NCBI GenBank assembly: GCA_003488525.1
Contig: DNLG01000093.1
Location: 8,197-15,441 of the forward strand
Direction of reading: 5' to 3'
Length of the DNA stretch: 7,245 nucleotides
Source of the DNA: Bacteroidota bacterium
Lineage (GTDB): Bacteria > Bacteroidota > Ignavibacteria > Kapaibacteriales > Kapaibacteriaceae
Below, piece by piece: positions 1-6,774 of the stretch. The notes under the pieces are model-generated. The model ran no database searches. It saw nothing but the letters and a program-made list of their open reading frames with translations, and had not been told where the DNA came from. Each line of letters begins with the position of its first letter. The stretch's first letter is position 1. The translations under genes and the position numbers were made by a program.

Positions 1-68
1 GTGGACTTGGGAAGCAACACATTGAGATCCCATACCAGACCAACATTTGGATGGCTCAAAAGAAGTAA
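1..68 (+). CDS. C-terminal end of an upstream gene, possibly a methyltransferase (partial)
   Basis: The frame starting at base 3 is open from the window edge to a TAA at 66-68 and encodes 21 residues ending IPYQTNIWMAQKK. The stop lies 6 bases before the next ATG, which fits the close spacing of the operon that follows, so this is probably the tail of the preceding gene. The ending (aromatic and hydrophobic residues, then W-x-A-x-K-K) resembles the last beta-strand of many class I SAM-dependent methyltransferases. In Campylobacter jejuni a putative methyltransferase gene (Cj1419) directly precedes the glutamine kinase gene, so position agrees with that reading. Twenty-one residues are too few to assign a family, and the function is a guess from context. 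Confidence 0.4.
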   Translation, partial: GLGKQHIEIPYQTNIWMAQKK

Positions 69-74
69 GTCTCG

Positions 75-2390
75 ATGTCGCCCTCATTCTCAACCAAAGC
101 ACGAACTCTCGACAACCTTCGGACGGTCATCGTTGGGGCAAAGATTGCGCCACTGGTTTTTTTCACGGTTGAGAAGTGGGGTCAAGACAGCAACGAGTGC
201 CTGGCAAGCATCCATGATTCTCTAGGTAGTGGTCCATTCATTGTCAGATCGAGTTGCGGCAGGGAAGATGGATCCGAGGAATCGAATGCGGGTGCCTTTC
301 TTTCTTTGCTCCACATCGACTCGGACGGCTTGCGTGCGGCCATCAACAGTGTCATTGAGGCGTATGGTACTGTACACAAAGATGACGAGGTCCTCGTTCA
401 GCCAATGCTGTCGAATGTCGTACGGTCGGGAGTGGCGTTCTCGCACGATCCGAATACAAATGCTCCATATCGCGTGATCAATTGGGCAGAGGGCGCTGAC
501 ACGGCTCAGATTACGGGCGGCAACTCCGGCCGAACCTGGCAGCAGGCCGCATTAAGTCCGATTCGTCCTCCTTTAGAGATCGAGCCGGTAACGACGCTCA
601 TCAATGAGCTGCTGGTGCTGTTTGATGGCCAGCCAGTTGACTGTGAGTTTGCGATCAGTCTTGAAGATGGACGTGAAGTACTCTGGTTGTTGCAGGCTAG
701 GCCATTGGTCCTAAAGGGCGAGCCTGAGCCGGCGCAGGACCAGTCGCAGCGCCTCAGCGACGTATTCCAGCGTGTTCGTCGAGGCATGCAGCCTCATCCG
801 TTCCTCATGGGCCGCAGCACAGTGTTTGGCGTTATGCCGGACTGGAACCCTGCAGAGATTGTTGGTGTGCGACCGCGGCCATTGGCTCTGTCATTGTATC
901 GCGAGTTGGTCACGGATTCGATCTGGGCATATCAGAGACACAATTACGGGTATCGAAACCTGCGAAGCTTCCCGCTGATGCCGCACTTTTTTGGGCTTCC
1001 GTACATCGACGTGCGTCTTTCGTTCAACTCCTTTATCCCGGCTGACCTGAGTGATAGCGTCGCTGGACGGCTCGTTGATTACTACATCGAGCGTCTTCTA
1101 GCTGAGCCGAAACTGCACGATAAGGTTGAGTTCGAAATAGTTTTTTCATGCTACACCCTCGATCTGCCAGAGCGCTTAAATCGCCTTTCGGAGGCAGGAT
1201 TTGCGACACATGAACGCGAGGCGATTGCCGAAAGCCTGCGTCAGTTAACAAGCCGGATTGTCCATCCGAAGAATGGTTTGTGGAAAGGTGACGCTGCGAA
1301 AATCGATGTGTTGAACTCACGGCGCGAGCAACTGTACTCATCTGGAACCGCCGCGGTTGACCGCCTGTACTGGTTACTTGAAGATGCTAAACGCTATGGC
1401 ACACTTCCGTTCGCTGGCCTTGCCAGAGCGGGCTTTGTTGCTGTGCAGATGCTTAAGTCGCTCGTTGCTGTTGGCGTTTTTACTCACGAAGATTACGATC
1501 GGTTTATGTCGAGCGTTTCAACTGTCAGTGGACAGCTAGGACGTGATCGTGCAACCCTCGATAGGACGATGTTCCTCGCACGGTACGGCCACCTTCGTCC
1601 GGGCACGTATGACATACTCTCGCCGCGATATGACGAAGCGCCGGAACTGTATTTTGATTGGAACCAGCGTCAGCAGGAACCAGAAGCATCGCGCCCCTTC
1701 TCGTTGACGCTTCCGCAGATGCGGCAACTTGTTGAGCTGCTTGATGCCCACAATCTTGATGCTGACCCGGTTGGTCTGTTAAACTTCATGCAGGCAGGGA
1801 TCGAGCTACGTGAGTCGGCGAAATTCCATTTCACAAGAAACTTGTCCGACGCTCTGGTTCTCATGACGGAGATCGGTCAGCAGTGTGGATTCTCACGCGA
1901 TGACCTGTCCTATGCGGATGTCAACGTCTTCCGGGAACTGGCAATTGCCGCCGCTAATCCGCGCGATCTCCTCCAACGCAGCATCGATCAGGGGATGGCA
2001 CGCTATCAAGAAACGTCTCGTGTGGTACTTCCACCACTTATTGCTAAGCCGGAAGATGTTTGGGGGTTTGAGTGGCCTGATACGGAGCCAAACTTCATCA
2101 CTCAAAAGAGCGTGACGGCACCGGTCGTTGGTTGCCAGGATCGGACACAACTTGCTGGTGCGATCGTGTGTATCCCTAATGCTGACCCAGGCTTCGATTG
2201 GCTGTTTGCATACCCCATTGCAGGCCTGGTTACTGCCTGGGGTGGAGCGAATTCGCATATGGCAATTCGTGCCGGTGAGCTCGGGCTGCCCGCAGTTATT
2301 GGAGCAGGTGAAATGGCATATCGTGATTGGTCTCAAGCTCGGCGTCTCCACATCGATTGTGCAGGACGTCGCGTTGAGGTCATTTCATGA
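75..2390 (+). CDS. L-glutamine kinase-like protein (PEP-synthase-like ATP-grasp and phosphohistidine domains, Cj1418 type)
   Basis: Probably phosphorylates the side-chain amide of L-glutamine (ATP + glutamine + water to AMP + phosphate + L-glutamine phosphate), the first step to cytidine diphosphoramidate in Campylobacter jejuni. Residues 1-215 form a pyruvate-phosphate-dikinase-type ATP-binding domain: FIVRSS at 55-60, then EDGSEESNAG, SGVAFSHDP at 118-126, and LLQARP at 205-210. Residues about 220-650 match no domain I recognise and may bind the substrate. The C-terminal swivelling domain carries GGANSHMAIRAGELGLPAVI with presumed catalytic His728. The protein ends 43 residues later, so the PEP-binding TIM barrel of true PEP synthases is absent. 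This layout also occurs in rifampin phosphotransferases; the two genes that follow favour glutamine kinase. The ATG at 75 is the first start after an in-frame stop at 66-68. I see no strong ribosome-binding site there, so translation may be coupled to the upstream gene. Its TGA overlaps the next ATG as ATGA. Confidence 0.83.
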   Translation: MSPSFSTKARTLDNLRTVIVGAKIAPLVFFTVEKWGQDSNECLASIHDSLGSGPFIVRSSCGREDGSEESNAGAFLSLLHIDSDGLRAAINSVIEAYGTVHKDDEVLVQPMLSNVVRSGVAFSHDPNTNAPYRVINWAEGADTAQITGGNSGRTWQQAALSPIRPPLEIEPVTTLINELLVLFDGQPVDCEFAISLEDGREVLWLLQARPLVLKGEPEPAQDQSQRLSDVFQRVRRGMQPHPFLMGRSTVFGVMPDWNPAEIVGVRPRPLALSLYRELVTDSIWAYQRHNYGYRNLRSFPLMPHFFGLPYIDVRLSFNSFIPADLSDSVAGRLVDYYIERLLAEPKLHDKVEFEIVFSCYTLDLPERLNRLSEAGFATHEREAIAESLRQLTSRIVHPKNGLWKGDAAKIDVLNSRREQLYSSGTAAVDRLYWLLEDAKRYGTLPFAGLARAGFVAVQMLKSLVAVGVFTHEDYDRFMSSVSTVSGQLGRDRATLDRTMFLARYGHLRPGTYDILSPRYDEAPELYFDWNQRQQEPEASRPFSLTLPQMRQLVELLDAHNLDADPVGLLNFMQAGIELRESAKFHFTRNLSDALVLMTEIGQQCGFSRDDLSYADVNVFRELAIAAANPRDLLQRSIDQGMARYQETSRVVLPPLIAKPEDVWGFEWPDTEPNFITQKSVTAPVVGCQDRTQLAGAIVCIPNADPGFDWLFAYPIAGLVTAWGGANSHMAIRAGELGLPAVIGAGEMAYRDWSQARRLHIDCAGRRVEVIS
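2376..2379 (+). promoter_or_regulatory. Ribosome-binding site of the class I amidotransferase-like gene
   Basis: GAGG lies 7 bases before the ATG at 2387, inside the end of the kinase gene. It supports that start and, with the ATGA overlap, translational coupling. Confidence 0.6.
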
Positions 2391-3013
2391 GCAAATCCAC
2401 AAACCGGATTGTTGTTGTCAGTCAGCGGGTTGATGCGTTACCCGAACGGAATGAGACGCGCGATGCGCTAGACCAGCGCCTTTGTCAGTTTCTACTTCAA
2501 TGTGGCGTCCTGCCGGTACCCATCCCAACGGCGGTTGTCCTCGAACAACAGGCAGAATCGTGGCTAGCGACACTGTCGCCAGCTGGCATCGTTCTTTCGG
2601 GTGGGAATGACGTTGGTAGCAACCGATCCCGCGACGAACTTGAACAAGCGCTGCTTCAGTATGCCATTCAACGGAATATCCCTCTGCTCGGGATCTGTCG
2701 CGGCATGCAGTTGATCGCTGCAGCTATGGGAGGTACCATTGTGCCAGTGGAAGGACATGTTCGCAAGCACCATGAGGTCAGATTCGTCGAGGGTGACACA
2801 GAGCAACAACGCAGTGTCAATAGTTACCACAGCTTTGCCGTCGGCAAACTTCCGCGTGCTTTCTCCGCACTCGCATACTCCGTGGATGGATGTATTGAGG
2901 CGATTCGATCTCAAGATCACCCGATCGAAGGATGGATGTGGCACCCTGAACGTGAGGAACCGTTCGACCAGGCCGATGTTGCACGTGCTCGATTGTTCTT
3001 GTGTGGTGAATGA
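2387..3013 (+). CDS. Class I glutamine-amidotransferase-like hydrolase (gamma-glutamyl-CDP-amidate hydrolase, Cj1417 type)
   Basis: A 208-residue cytoplasmic enzyme of the class I GATase / gamma-glutamyl-gamma-aminobutyrate hydrolase family (peptidase C26). The nucleophile elbow GICRGMQLI gives Cys104. Further conserved stretches are LSGGNDV (70-76), NSYHSF (145-150, His148) and WHPERE (185-190, His186 and Glu188), which completes a Cys-His-Glu triad. The family cleaves gamma-glutamyl amide bonds. In Campylobacter jejuni, Cj1417 hydrolyses CDP-L-glutamine (gamma-glutamyl-CDP-amidate) to glutamate and cytidine diphosphoramidate. A free-standing member between a glutamine-kinase-like and a cytidylyltransferase-like gene points to that role. 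On sequence alone, PuuD-type hydrolysis of gamma-glutamyl-GABA would be possible, but no polyamine gene is nearby. The start is fixed by the ATGA overlap with the kinase gene and an upstream GAGG. Its stop lies 8 bases inside the next gene. Confidence 0.85.
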   Translation: MSKSTNRIVVVSQRVDALPERNETRDALDQRLCQFLLQCGVLPVPIPTAVVLEQQAESWLATLSPAGIVLSGGNDVGSNRSRDELEQALLQYAIQRNIPLLGICRGMQLIAAAMGGTIVPVEGHVRKHHEVRFVEGDTEQQRSVNSYHSFAVGKLPRAFSALAYSVDGCIEAIRSQDHPIEGWMWHPEREEPFDQADVARARLFLCGE

Positions 3014-3788
3014 CCTTCTATCATACGCCGTGGAAGCAGCACGGTGCGCCGGAGAGGCGATTATGCCATTTTATGGCATTCAGCTTGAGCCTACCAAGAA
3101 GGGTGATGGTTCACCCTTGACTGCTGCAGACCAGGCCTCACATGCCTCGATTGTACAGACACTGCGCTCGACAGGGCTACCAATTGTGTCAGAGGAAGAT
3201 CAAAACTCATGGACGGCATCTGGCCGCTATTGGCTTGTTGACCCGCTTGATGGCACGAAAGAGTTCCTTTCGCAATCCGATGAGTTTTGTATTTGTATTG
3301 CCTTGATTGAGGAAGGGTTGCCGGTGCTTGGGGTGCTTTTTGCCCCGGCATGTAACGAGTTGTATTACGGTGCTAATGGGGTAGCGAGGAAGGAGTCGAA
3401 CACAGGTACGCACGACTTGGTGTCGAGAGAAAGGTCGACTTCGCTGAGAATAGCATCCAGCAAGTCCCATCCGTGTCGGGCTGTTAGCGAGTTCACTGAT
3501 TTGAACAGCATCACCCAATACTCTCCAATGGGATCGGCGTTGAAGTATGCCAGACTGGCTGAAGGTACTGTGGACGCCGTACCGCGTTTCGTTGGTAGCT
3601 CGGAATGGGATGTGGCTGCAGGCCATGCGATCGTCAGGATGGTCGGTGGTGATGTGATTGCAGTCAGTTCCGGTCAGCCCCTTACCTACGGACGAAGTGG
3701 ACGAAGGTTGCCATTGCACATCGGCTTTCGCTGGCCTTATCAGTTTGACGATTTTATCATACCATCGATGACCGAGGAAGATCAATGA
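3006..3788 (+). CDS. cysQ: CysQ-like 3'(2'),5'-bisphosphate nucleotidase (inositol monophosphatase superfamily)
   Basis: A Mg2+-dependent phosphatase of about 260 residues, close in length and pattern to Escherichia coli CysQ (246), which removes the 3'-phosphate of PAP. Metal-site motifs are all present: SPLTAAD (36-42), VSEED (61-65), YWLVDPLDGTKEF (75-87), and EWDVAAGHAIV (200-210) with the Asp that completes the site. The GSALKYARLAEG segment (176-187) matches GSSLKFCLVAEG of CysQ. The frame is open further upstream inside the hydrolase gene, but homology begins at NDLLSYAVEAARCAGEAIM, so I chose GTG 3006. GTG 3003 is equally possible, and no good ribosome-binding site precedes either. 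The first ATG (3063) would remove the first helix. In this operon a likely substrate is a 3'-phosphorylated cytidine nucleotide left after phosphoramidate transfer, but PAP is the known family substrate and cannot be excluded. The gene overlaps the next one by ATGA. Confidence 0.84.
   Translation: MNDLLSYAVEAARCAGEAIMPFYGIQLEPTKKGDGSPLTAADQASHASIVQTLRSTGLPIVSEEDQNSWTASGRYWLVDPLDGTKEFLSQSDEFCICIALIEEGLPVLGVLFAPACNELYYGANGVARKESNTGTHDLVSRERSTSLRIASSKSHPCRAVSEFTDLNSITQYSPMGSALKYARLAEGTVDAVPRFVGSSEWDVAAGHAIVRMVGGDVIAVSSGQPLTYGRSGRRLPLHIGFRWPYQFDDFIIPSMTEEDQ
3774..3780 (+). promoter_or_regulatory. Ribosome-binding site of the cytidylyltransferase-like gene
   Basis: GAGGAAG ends 4 bases before the ATG at 3785, with the GAGGA core 6 bases away. 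It is the best Shine-Dalgarno match in the operon and fixes the start of the nucleotidyltransferase. Confidence 0.65.
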
Positions 3789-4504
3789 AGGGACTTATTC
3801 TTGCTGCTGGACGAGGCAGCCGTATGGGATCGCACACCGACGAGAAACCTAAGTGTTTTACCAAGGTGGGCGGCGAACGTCTTGTCGACCGACAAATCCA
3901 TGCTATGCATGAAGCCGGACTGTCAGAGATCGGAATTGTGACGGGCTATCTGTGTGGTCTATTCGAGGAGTTCAGATTCCCGACCTTTCAGAACACAAGG
4001 TGGGCCGAAACCCAAATGGTGCAGTCGCTCCGGTGCGCGCATGAATGGCTCGAAAGTGATACCGTTATTGTAAGCTACTCGGATATCTTCTATGAGCCGA
4101 GGGCGATCGCCTCGCTGATGAATTGTGATTATGATGTTGCGATTACCTACGACACCAATTGGTACGAACTTTGGCACCGTCGCTTTGAAGACCCGCTATC
4201 TGACGCGGAGACATTCTCCTTTGATGCTGATGGCTATCTCAATGAGATCGGAGGGAAGCCGAATGCCGTGTCGGACGTACAGGGACAGTATATGGGCCTG
4301 TTACGATTTACACCACATGGATGGAGTGTCATTACAGACCTGCTAAACAGCCTGTCAGCAACCGAGCAAGATCGGATTCACATGACGGGCATGATTCAGA
4401 AGCTGTTGCAGCAGCATCCGCGATTCGTTGGGACTGTGCCGTACAGCGGGAAGTGGGGCGAAGTTGATACGATTGATGATGCTAGTTTGTATCACGATAT
4501 GTAG
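3785..4504 (+). CDS. LicC-like nucleotidyltransferase (CTP:phosphoglutamine cytidylyltransferase, Cj1416 type)
   Basis: A 239-residue cytoplasmic enzyme that probably joins L-glutamine phosphate to CTP, giving CDP-L-glutamine and pyrophosphate. The N-terminal signature LILAAGRGSRMG (4-15) followed by EKPKCF (20-25) is the nucleotide-binding loop of sugar-phosphate and phosphocholine nucleotidyltransferases. VTGYLCGLFEEF (52-63) and NTRWAETQMVQSL (70-82) follow the layout of phosphocholine cytidylyltransferase LicC. SYSDIF (97-102) supplies the probable metal-binding Asp100, and GEVDTIDD (225-232) the second metal-binding Asp near the C-terminus. Length and domain fit a single-domain member without the left-handed helix of GlmU or GlgC. 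Family motifs alone do not choose between phosphocholine, phosphosugar and phosphoglutamine; the kinase and hydrolase partners indicate phosphoglutamine. It is the last gene on this strand: its TAG is followed by only 10 bases, seven of them C, before the end of a convergent gene. Confidence 0.85.
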   Translation: MKGLILAAGRGSRMGSHTDEKPKCFTKVGGERLVDRQIHAMHEAGLSEIGIVTGYLCGLFEEFRFPTFQNTRWAETQMVQSLRCAHEWLESDTVIVSYSDIFYEPRAIASLMNCDYDVAITYDTNWYELWHRRFEDPLSDAETFSFDADGYLNEIGGKPNAVSDVQGQYMGLLRFTPHGWSVITDLLNSLSATEQDRIHMTGMIQKLLQQHPRFVGTVPYSGKWGEVDTIDDASLYHDM

Positions 4505-4514
4505 CCCCCCCTCA

Positions 4515-6743
4515 TCACCGCACCTCGTAGGTACGCCCGTTGGTACGGGGATCGGAGTTGTCGCTGGTGGTGAAGAACACGAGGTTTTCCCAGTGGTTGA
4601 ACCGCCCCCTGCCAAGTTTACGGATATCGTCGAAGGGGGCGTGTGGCGGACCCAGCGGCTTCCCGTTTTCGTAGACAGTGAGTGTGGACCTCTGAGGGTT
4701 GGCTAGGTCGTTGGCACTGGCGCGGCGCTCCGGGACCTCCGTCAGATAGCCGCCGTCGCGTTCGGGTGACACGAACATGATGGTGTTGCTGAGCTGATCT
4801 CCGCGGAAGACCCATGCCATGGTGGCACCGCCGTAGTCGATGGTGAAAAGGGGCTTCTGTCCGTGCGGGAAGGGGTAGCGGAGCTGGTAGATGGCCTGGC
4901 GTGACAGGACGTAAAAGTCCGTTGAAGAGGTGGCGCGCACCAGCTGGTTGTACGGCACAAACGAAATGGTCGGATCCGTCGAGAGCCAGTCACCGGGGTA
5001 GCTGCAGAGTATGCGGATGTTCTGTCCGGGCTGACGGTGCTTCTCGGCAATAATCTTGCCGGCAAGGTAGTTCTCCTCGCCCCATCCAGCCCAGAAGCCG
5101 GTTTGCAGCTTGCCATAGAGTGGCTTGGCAGCAAACTCCGCCTCAGGCGTGTTCCAGACGGGTGTGAAGGAACCGACGACGGGACGGAACAGGGAAAGCT
5201 CGCCGGCAACAAGGAGCAGAAACGCTGCGGCCGCTGCATAGCTGAGCTGACTCCGTAGAAGCGATGCCAGGCCGGTGGCGGCAAACACAACGAAGACGGC
5301 TATGACGAAGAGGAAGAGGTTGAGGTACCTCGACCCGAATGGCGTCTGCGTAACAGCATATGCCAGTGGGAACAGCAACACGAACAGTGCCGCGGCCGAC
5401 CATGCAGCAGGTACGTGAAGGGGGCGACGCATGGCGAGACCAACCACAGCAGCAACAAGCAGTAGCAGCCAGAATGCGCTCGGCAGTCCATTGGCGATAA
5501 CGCTGTAGGACATCGTTACGCCGGCCGTAAGGTGCGATGCAAACGTTGGCTGCATGTAATGCGCCGTTGCGTCGTTGAACGACTTCGTAGGCAGGTAGAT
5601 GCCGCTCGGAGTGGGGTAGTACGGGTGAACGTAAACGTTGTAGGCATACGTGCCGTAGATGCCGATGGCCACAAACAGCAGCACGATGATCGATGTAGAT
5701 GTTGTAAGACGCGTCCCGTTGCCGTTTGAGGCCAGACGCGTACGAAGCACGCGGTACACGTAGGAGGCAACAATGCCCACACCAATGAGTCCAGCCGTTG
5801 CCAGCAGGAACATTGTCGACGAGGCCGAGGCAGCATCGGCCGTTACCGAAATGTATCCGGTCAGCGGTGTGAGTGCCCGCACGAAGGAGAACTTCAATCC
5901 CCCGTGGATGCCGTTCACGATCGACCACGTCAGCATGACAGGGAGTGCAGAGGCAAGGATCACGGCAAGCGCAGCACCAGCAACGCTGCCCCATGGAACG
6001 CCCGCCAACGGTTCGGCGGCAGGGGGCTGAGCACCCCGACGTGGTAGAAGGCGCGTGGGCCACGTTGCGGCAATGAAGACGGCCGCTGAGGTGGCAAGCG
6101 CAAGAAACGGCGAGGCGATGATCTTCTCCTGCGAGGCAAGCGATCCGGCAACAACAGCCCCGAGGGCGGCCGGCAGACTGCCAGTGGTGACCGCTCCAAG
6201 GGTCAGCGTGAAACACAGCATGCCAAGCATCATCGACAAGAGGTCGTAATTGGCCACCTTGAAGGCCAGGATGTTGGTTGGCAGCATCAGAGCCACGCCA
6301 AAGAACAGCACAAAGAAGAGTGGCTGACGGTCCTTGGGTACAAAGTAGCGGCGCAGTGCCTCGTGTATCATGACGAGTACCACAAAGCCCACGAGCCAGT
6401 GAATCGACTTCGTCAGTCCATGCAGCTCGGCTGCGGTCGGGGCGTCCGAAAGCAGCGTGCCTTTGAGTGCGGAGAAGATCGTACCCGTCAGCAGGATCGA
6501 CGTGCGATATCCGCCCATGTTCCACTGACGGAAGTTGCTGCTGCGCACGTCCTCAAGCTCCAGTACCATGTACGTCTCGTCGCACGTGAGGAACTGCGTA
6601 GCCCCCTCCAGCGCAAGAAACAGCATTGGAACGAGCACCAGCGTAGAGACAAGCGTCCGCCCGATGCTTCCTGTAATGCGATAGGCCAGCGCTGCGAGCA
6701 TGGCCGTAGCCATGAGCAGCACAACAAGCTCGTTTCCGTTCAT
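4515..6743 (-). CDS. Polytopic membrane protein, probable GT-C-type glycosyltransferase with soluble C-terminal domain
   Basis: A 742-residue protein with about 12-14 hydrophobic segments in residues 5-520 (for example 5-23, 31-48, 113-130, 141-160, 255-275, 310-330, 352-370, 422-438, 448-465, 473-495, 503-518), then about 220 mostly polar residues. An acidic pair, Asp55-Glu56 (TCDETY), sits in the first loop after the second hydrophobic segment, as in GT-C enzymes such as the PMT/ArnT group that use lipid-linked sugar donors; SQEKIIASPF (204-213) and GSRYLNLF (470-477) also fit that fold. The tail contains TMAWVFR (641-647) and ends near DNSDPRTNGRTYEV. Donor and acceptor cannot be told. The start ATG is preceded by GGGGAA at 10 bases, and the gene follows a YfhO-like gene by 31 bases, probably in one transcript. 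It could instead be an O-antigen ligase or polymerase-like protein, which I think less likely. GC is clearly higher than in the + strand operon. Confidence 0.72.
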   Translation of the reverse strand: MNGNELVVLLMATAMLAALAYRITGSIGRTLVSTLVLVPMLFLALEGATQFLTCDETYMVLELEDVRSSNFRQWNMGGYRTSILLTGTIFSALKGTLLSDAPTAAELHGLTKSIHWLVGFVVLVMIHEALRRYFVPKDRQPLFFVLFFGVALMLPTNILAFKVANYDLLSMMLGMLCFTLTLGAVTTGSLPAALGAVVAGSLASQEKIIASPFLALATSAAVFIAATWPTRLLPRRGAQPPAAEPLAGVPWGSVAGAALAVILASALPVMLTWSIVNGIHGGLKFSFVRALTPLTGYISVTADAASASSTMFLLATAGLIGVGIVASYVYRVLRTRLASNGNGTRLTTSTSIIVLLFVAIGIYGTYAYNVYVHPYYPTPSGIYLPTKSFNDATAHYMQPTFASHLTAGVTMSYSVIANGLPSAFWLLLLVAAVVGLAMRRPLHVPAAWSAAALFVLLFPLAYAVTQTPFGSRYLNLFLFVIAVFVVFAATGLASLLRSQLSYAAAAAFLLLVAGELSLFRPVVGSFTPVWNTPEAEFAAKPLYGKLQTGFWAGWGEENYLAGKIIAEKHRQPGQNIRILCSYPGDWLSTDPTISFVPYNQLVRATSSTDFYVLSRQAIYQLRYPFPHGQKPLFTIDYGGATMAWVFRGDQLSNTIMFVSPERDGGYLTEVPERRASANDLANPQRSTLTVYENGKPLGPPHAPFDDIRKLGRGRFNHWENLVFFTTSDNSDPRTNGRTYEVR

Positions 6744-6753
6744 CGTGTTCGTG

Positions 6754-6759
6754 TTCCCC
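6754..6759 (-). promoter_or_regulatory. Ribosome-binding site of the polytopic membrane protein gene
   Basis: Read on the minus strand, GGGGAA lies 10 bases before the ATG at 6743, in the 31-base gap after the upstream gene. The match is moderate but supports this start. Confidence 0.45.
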
Positions 6760-6774
6760 GGTTGACCCGCGAAG

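Noticed and set aside
157..163. Run of seven T near the start of the kinase gene as a phase-variation tract
   Set aside because: Seven T is short for slipped-strand switching, and the frame is intact; there is nothing else to suggest phase variation.
75..2390. Annotation as a true phosphoenolpyruvate synthase
   Set aside because: The PEP/pyruvate-binding TIM barrel is missing; the chain ends 43 residues after the presumed catalytic histidine.
2739..3005. N-terminal extension of the CysQ-like frame to an ATG at 2739
   Set aside because: This part overlaps the conserved hydrolase gene and gives no CysQ-like sequence; homology starts just after GTG 3006.
3063..3079. Perfect inverted repeat ATGCCAT-TTT-ATGGCAT near the 5' end of the CysQ-like gene
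   Set aside because: It lies fully inside the coding sequence (encoding MPFYG), is AT-rich and short, and has no T-tract; chance is a sufficient explanation.
4505..4511. Run of seven C after the cytidylyltransferase stop codon
   Set aside because: It is outside both coding frames, so length change would alter no protein, and it shows no promoter context.
4536..4549. Inverted repeat CCCGT-TGGT-ACGGG as a terminator between the convergent genes
   Set aside because: The stem is only 5 bp, no T-run follows on either strand, and it lies within the C-terminal codons of the minus-strand gene.
5143..6525. 460-codon open frame on the minus strand in another frame
   Set aside because: Its translation is rich in Cys, Arg and His without domain or membrane pattern, as expected for an out-of-frame shadow of the GC-rich membrane protein gene.
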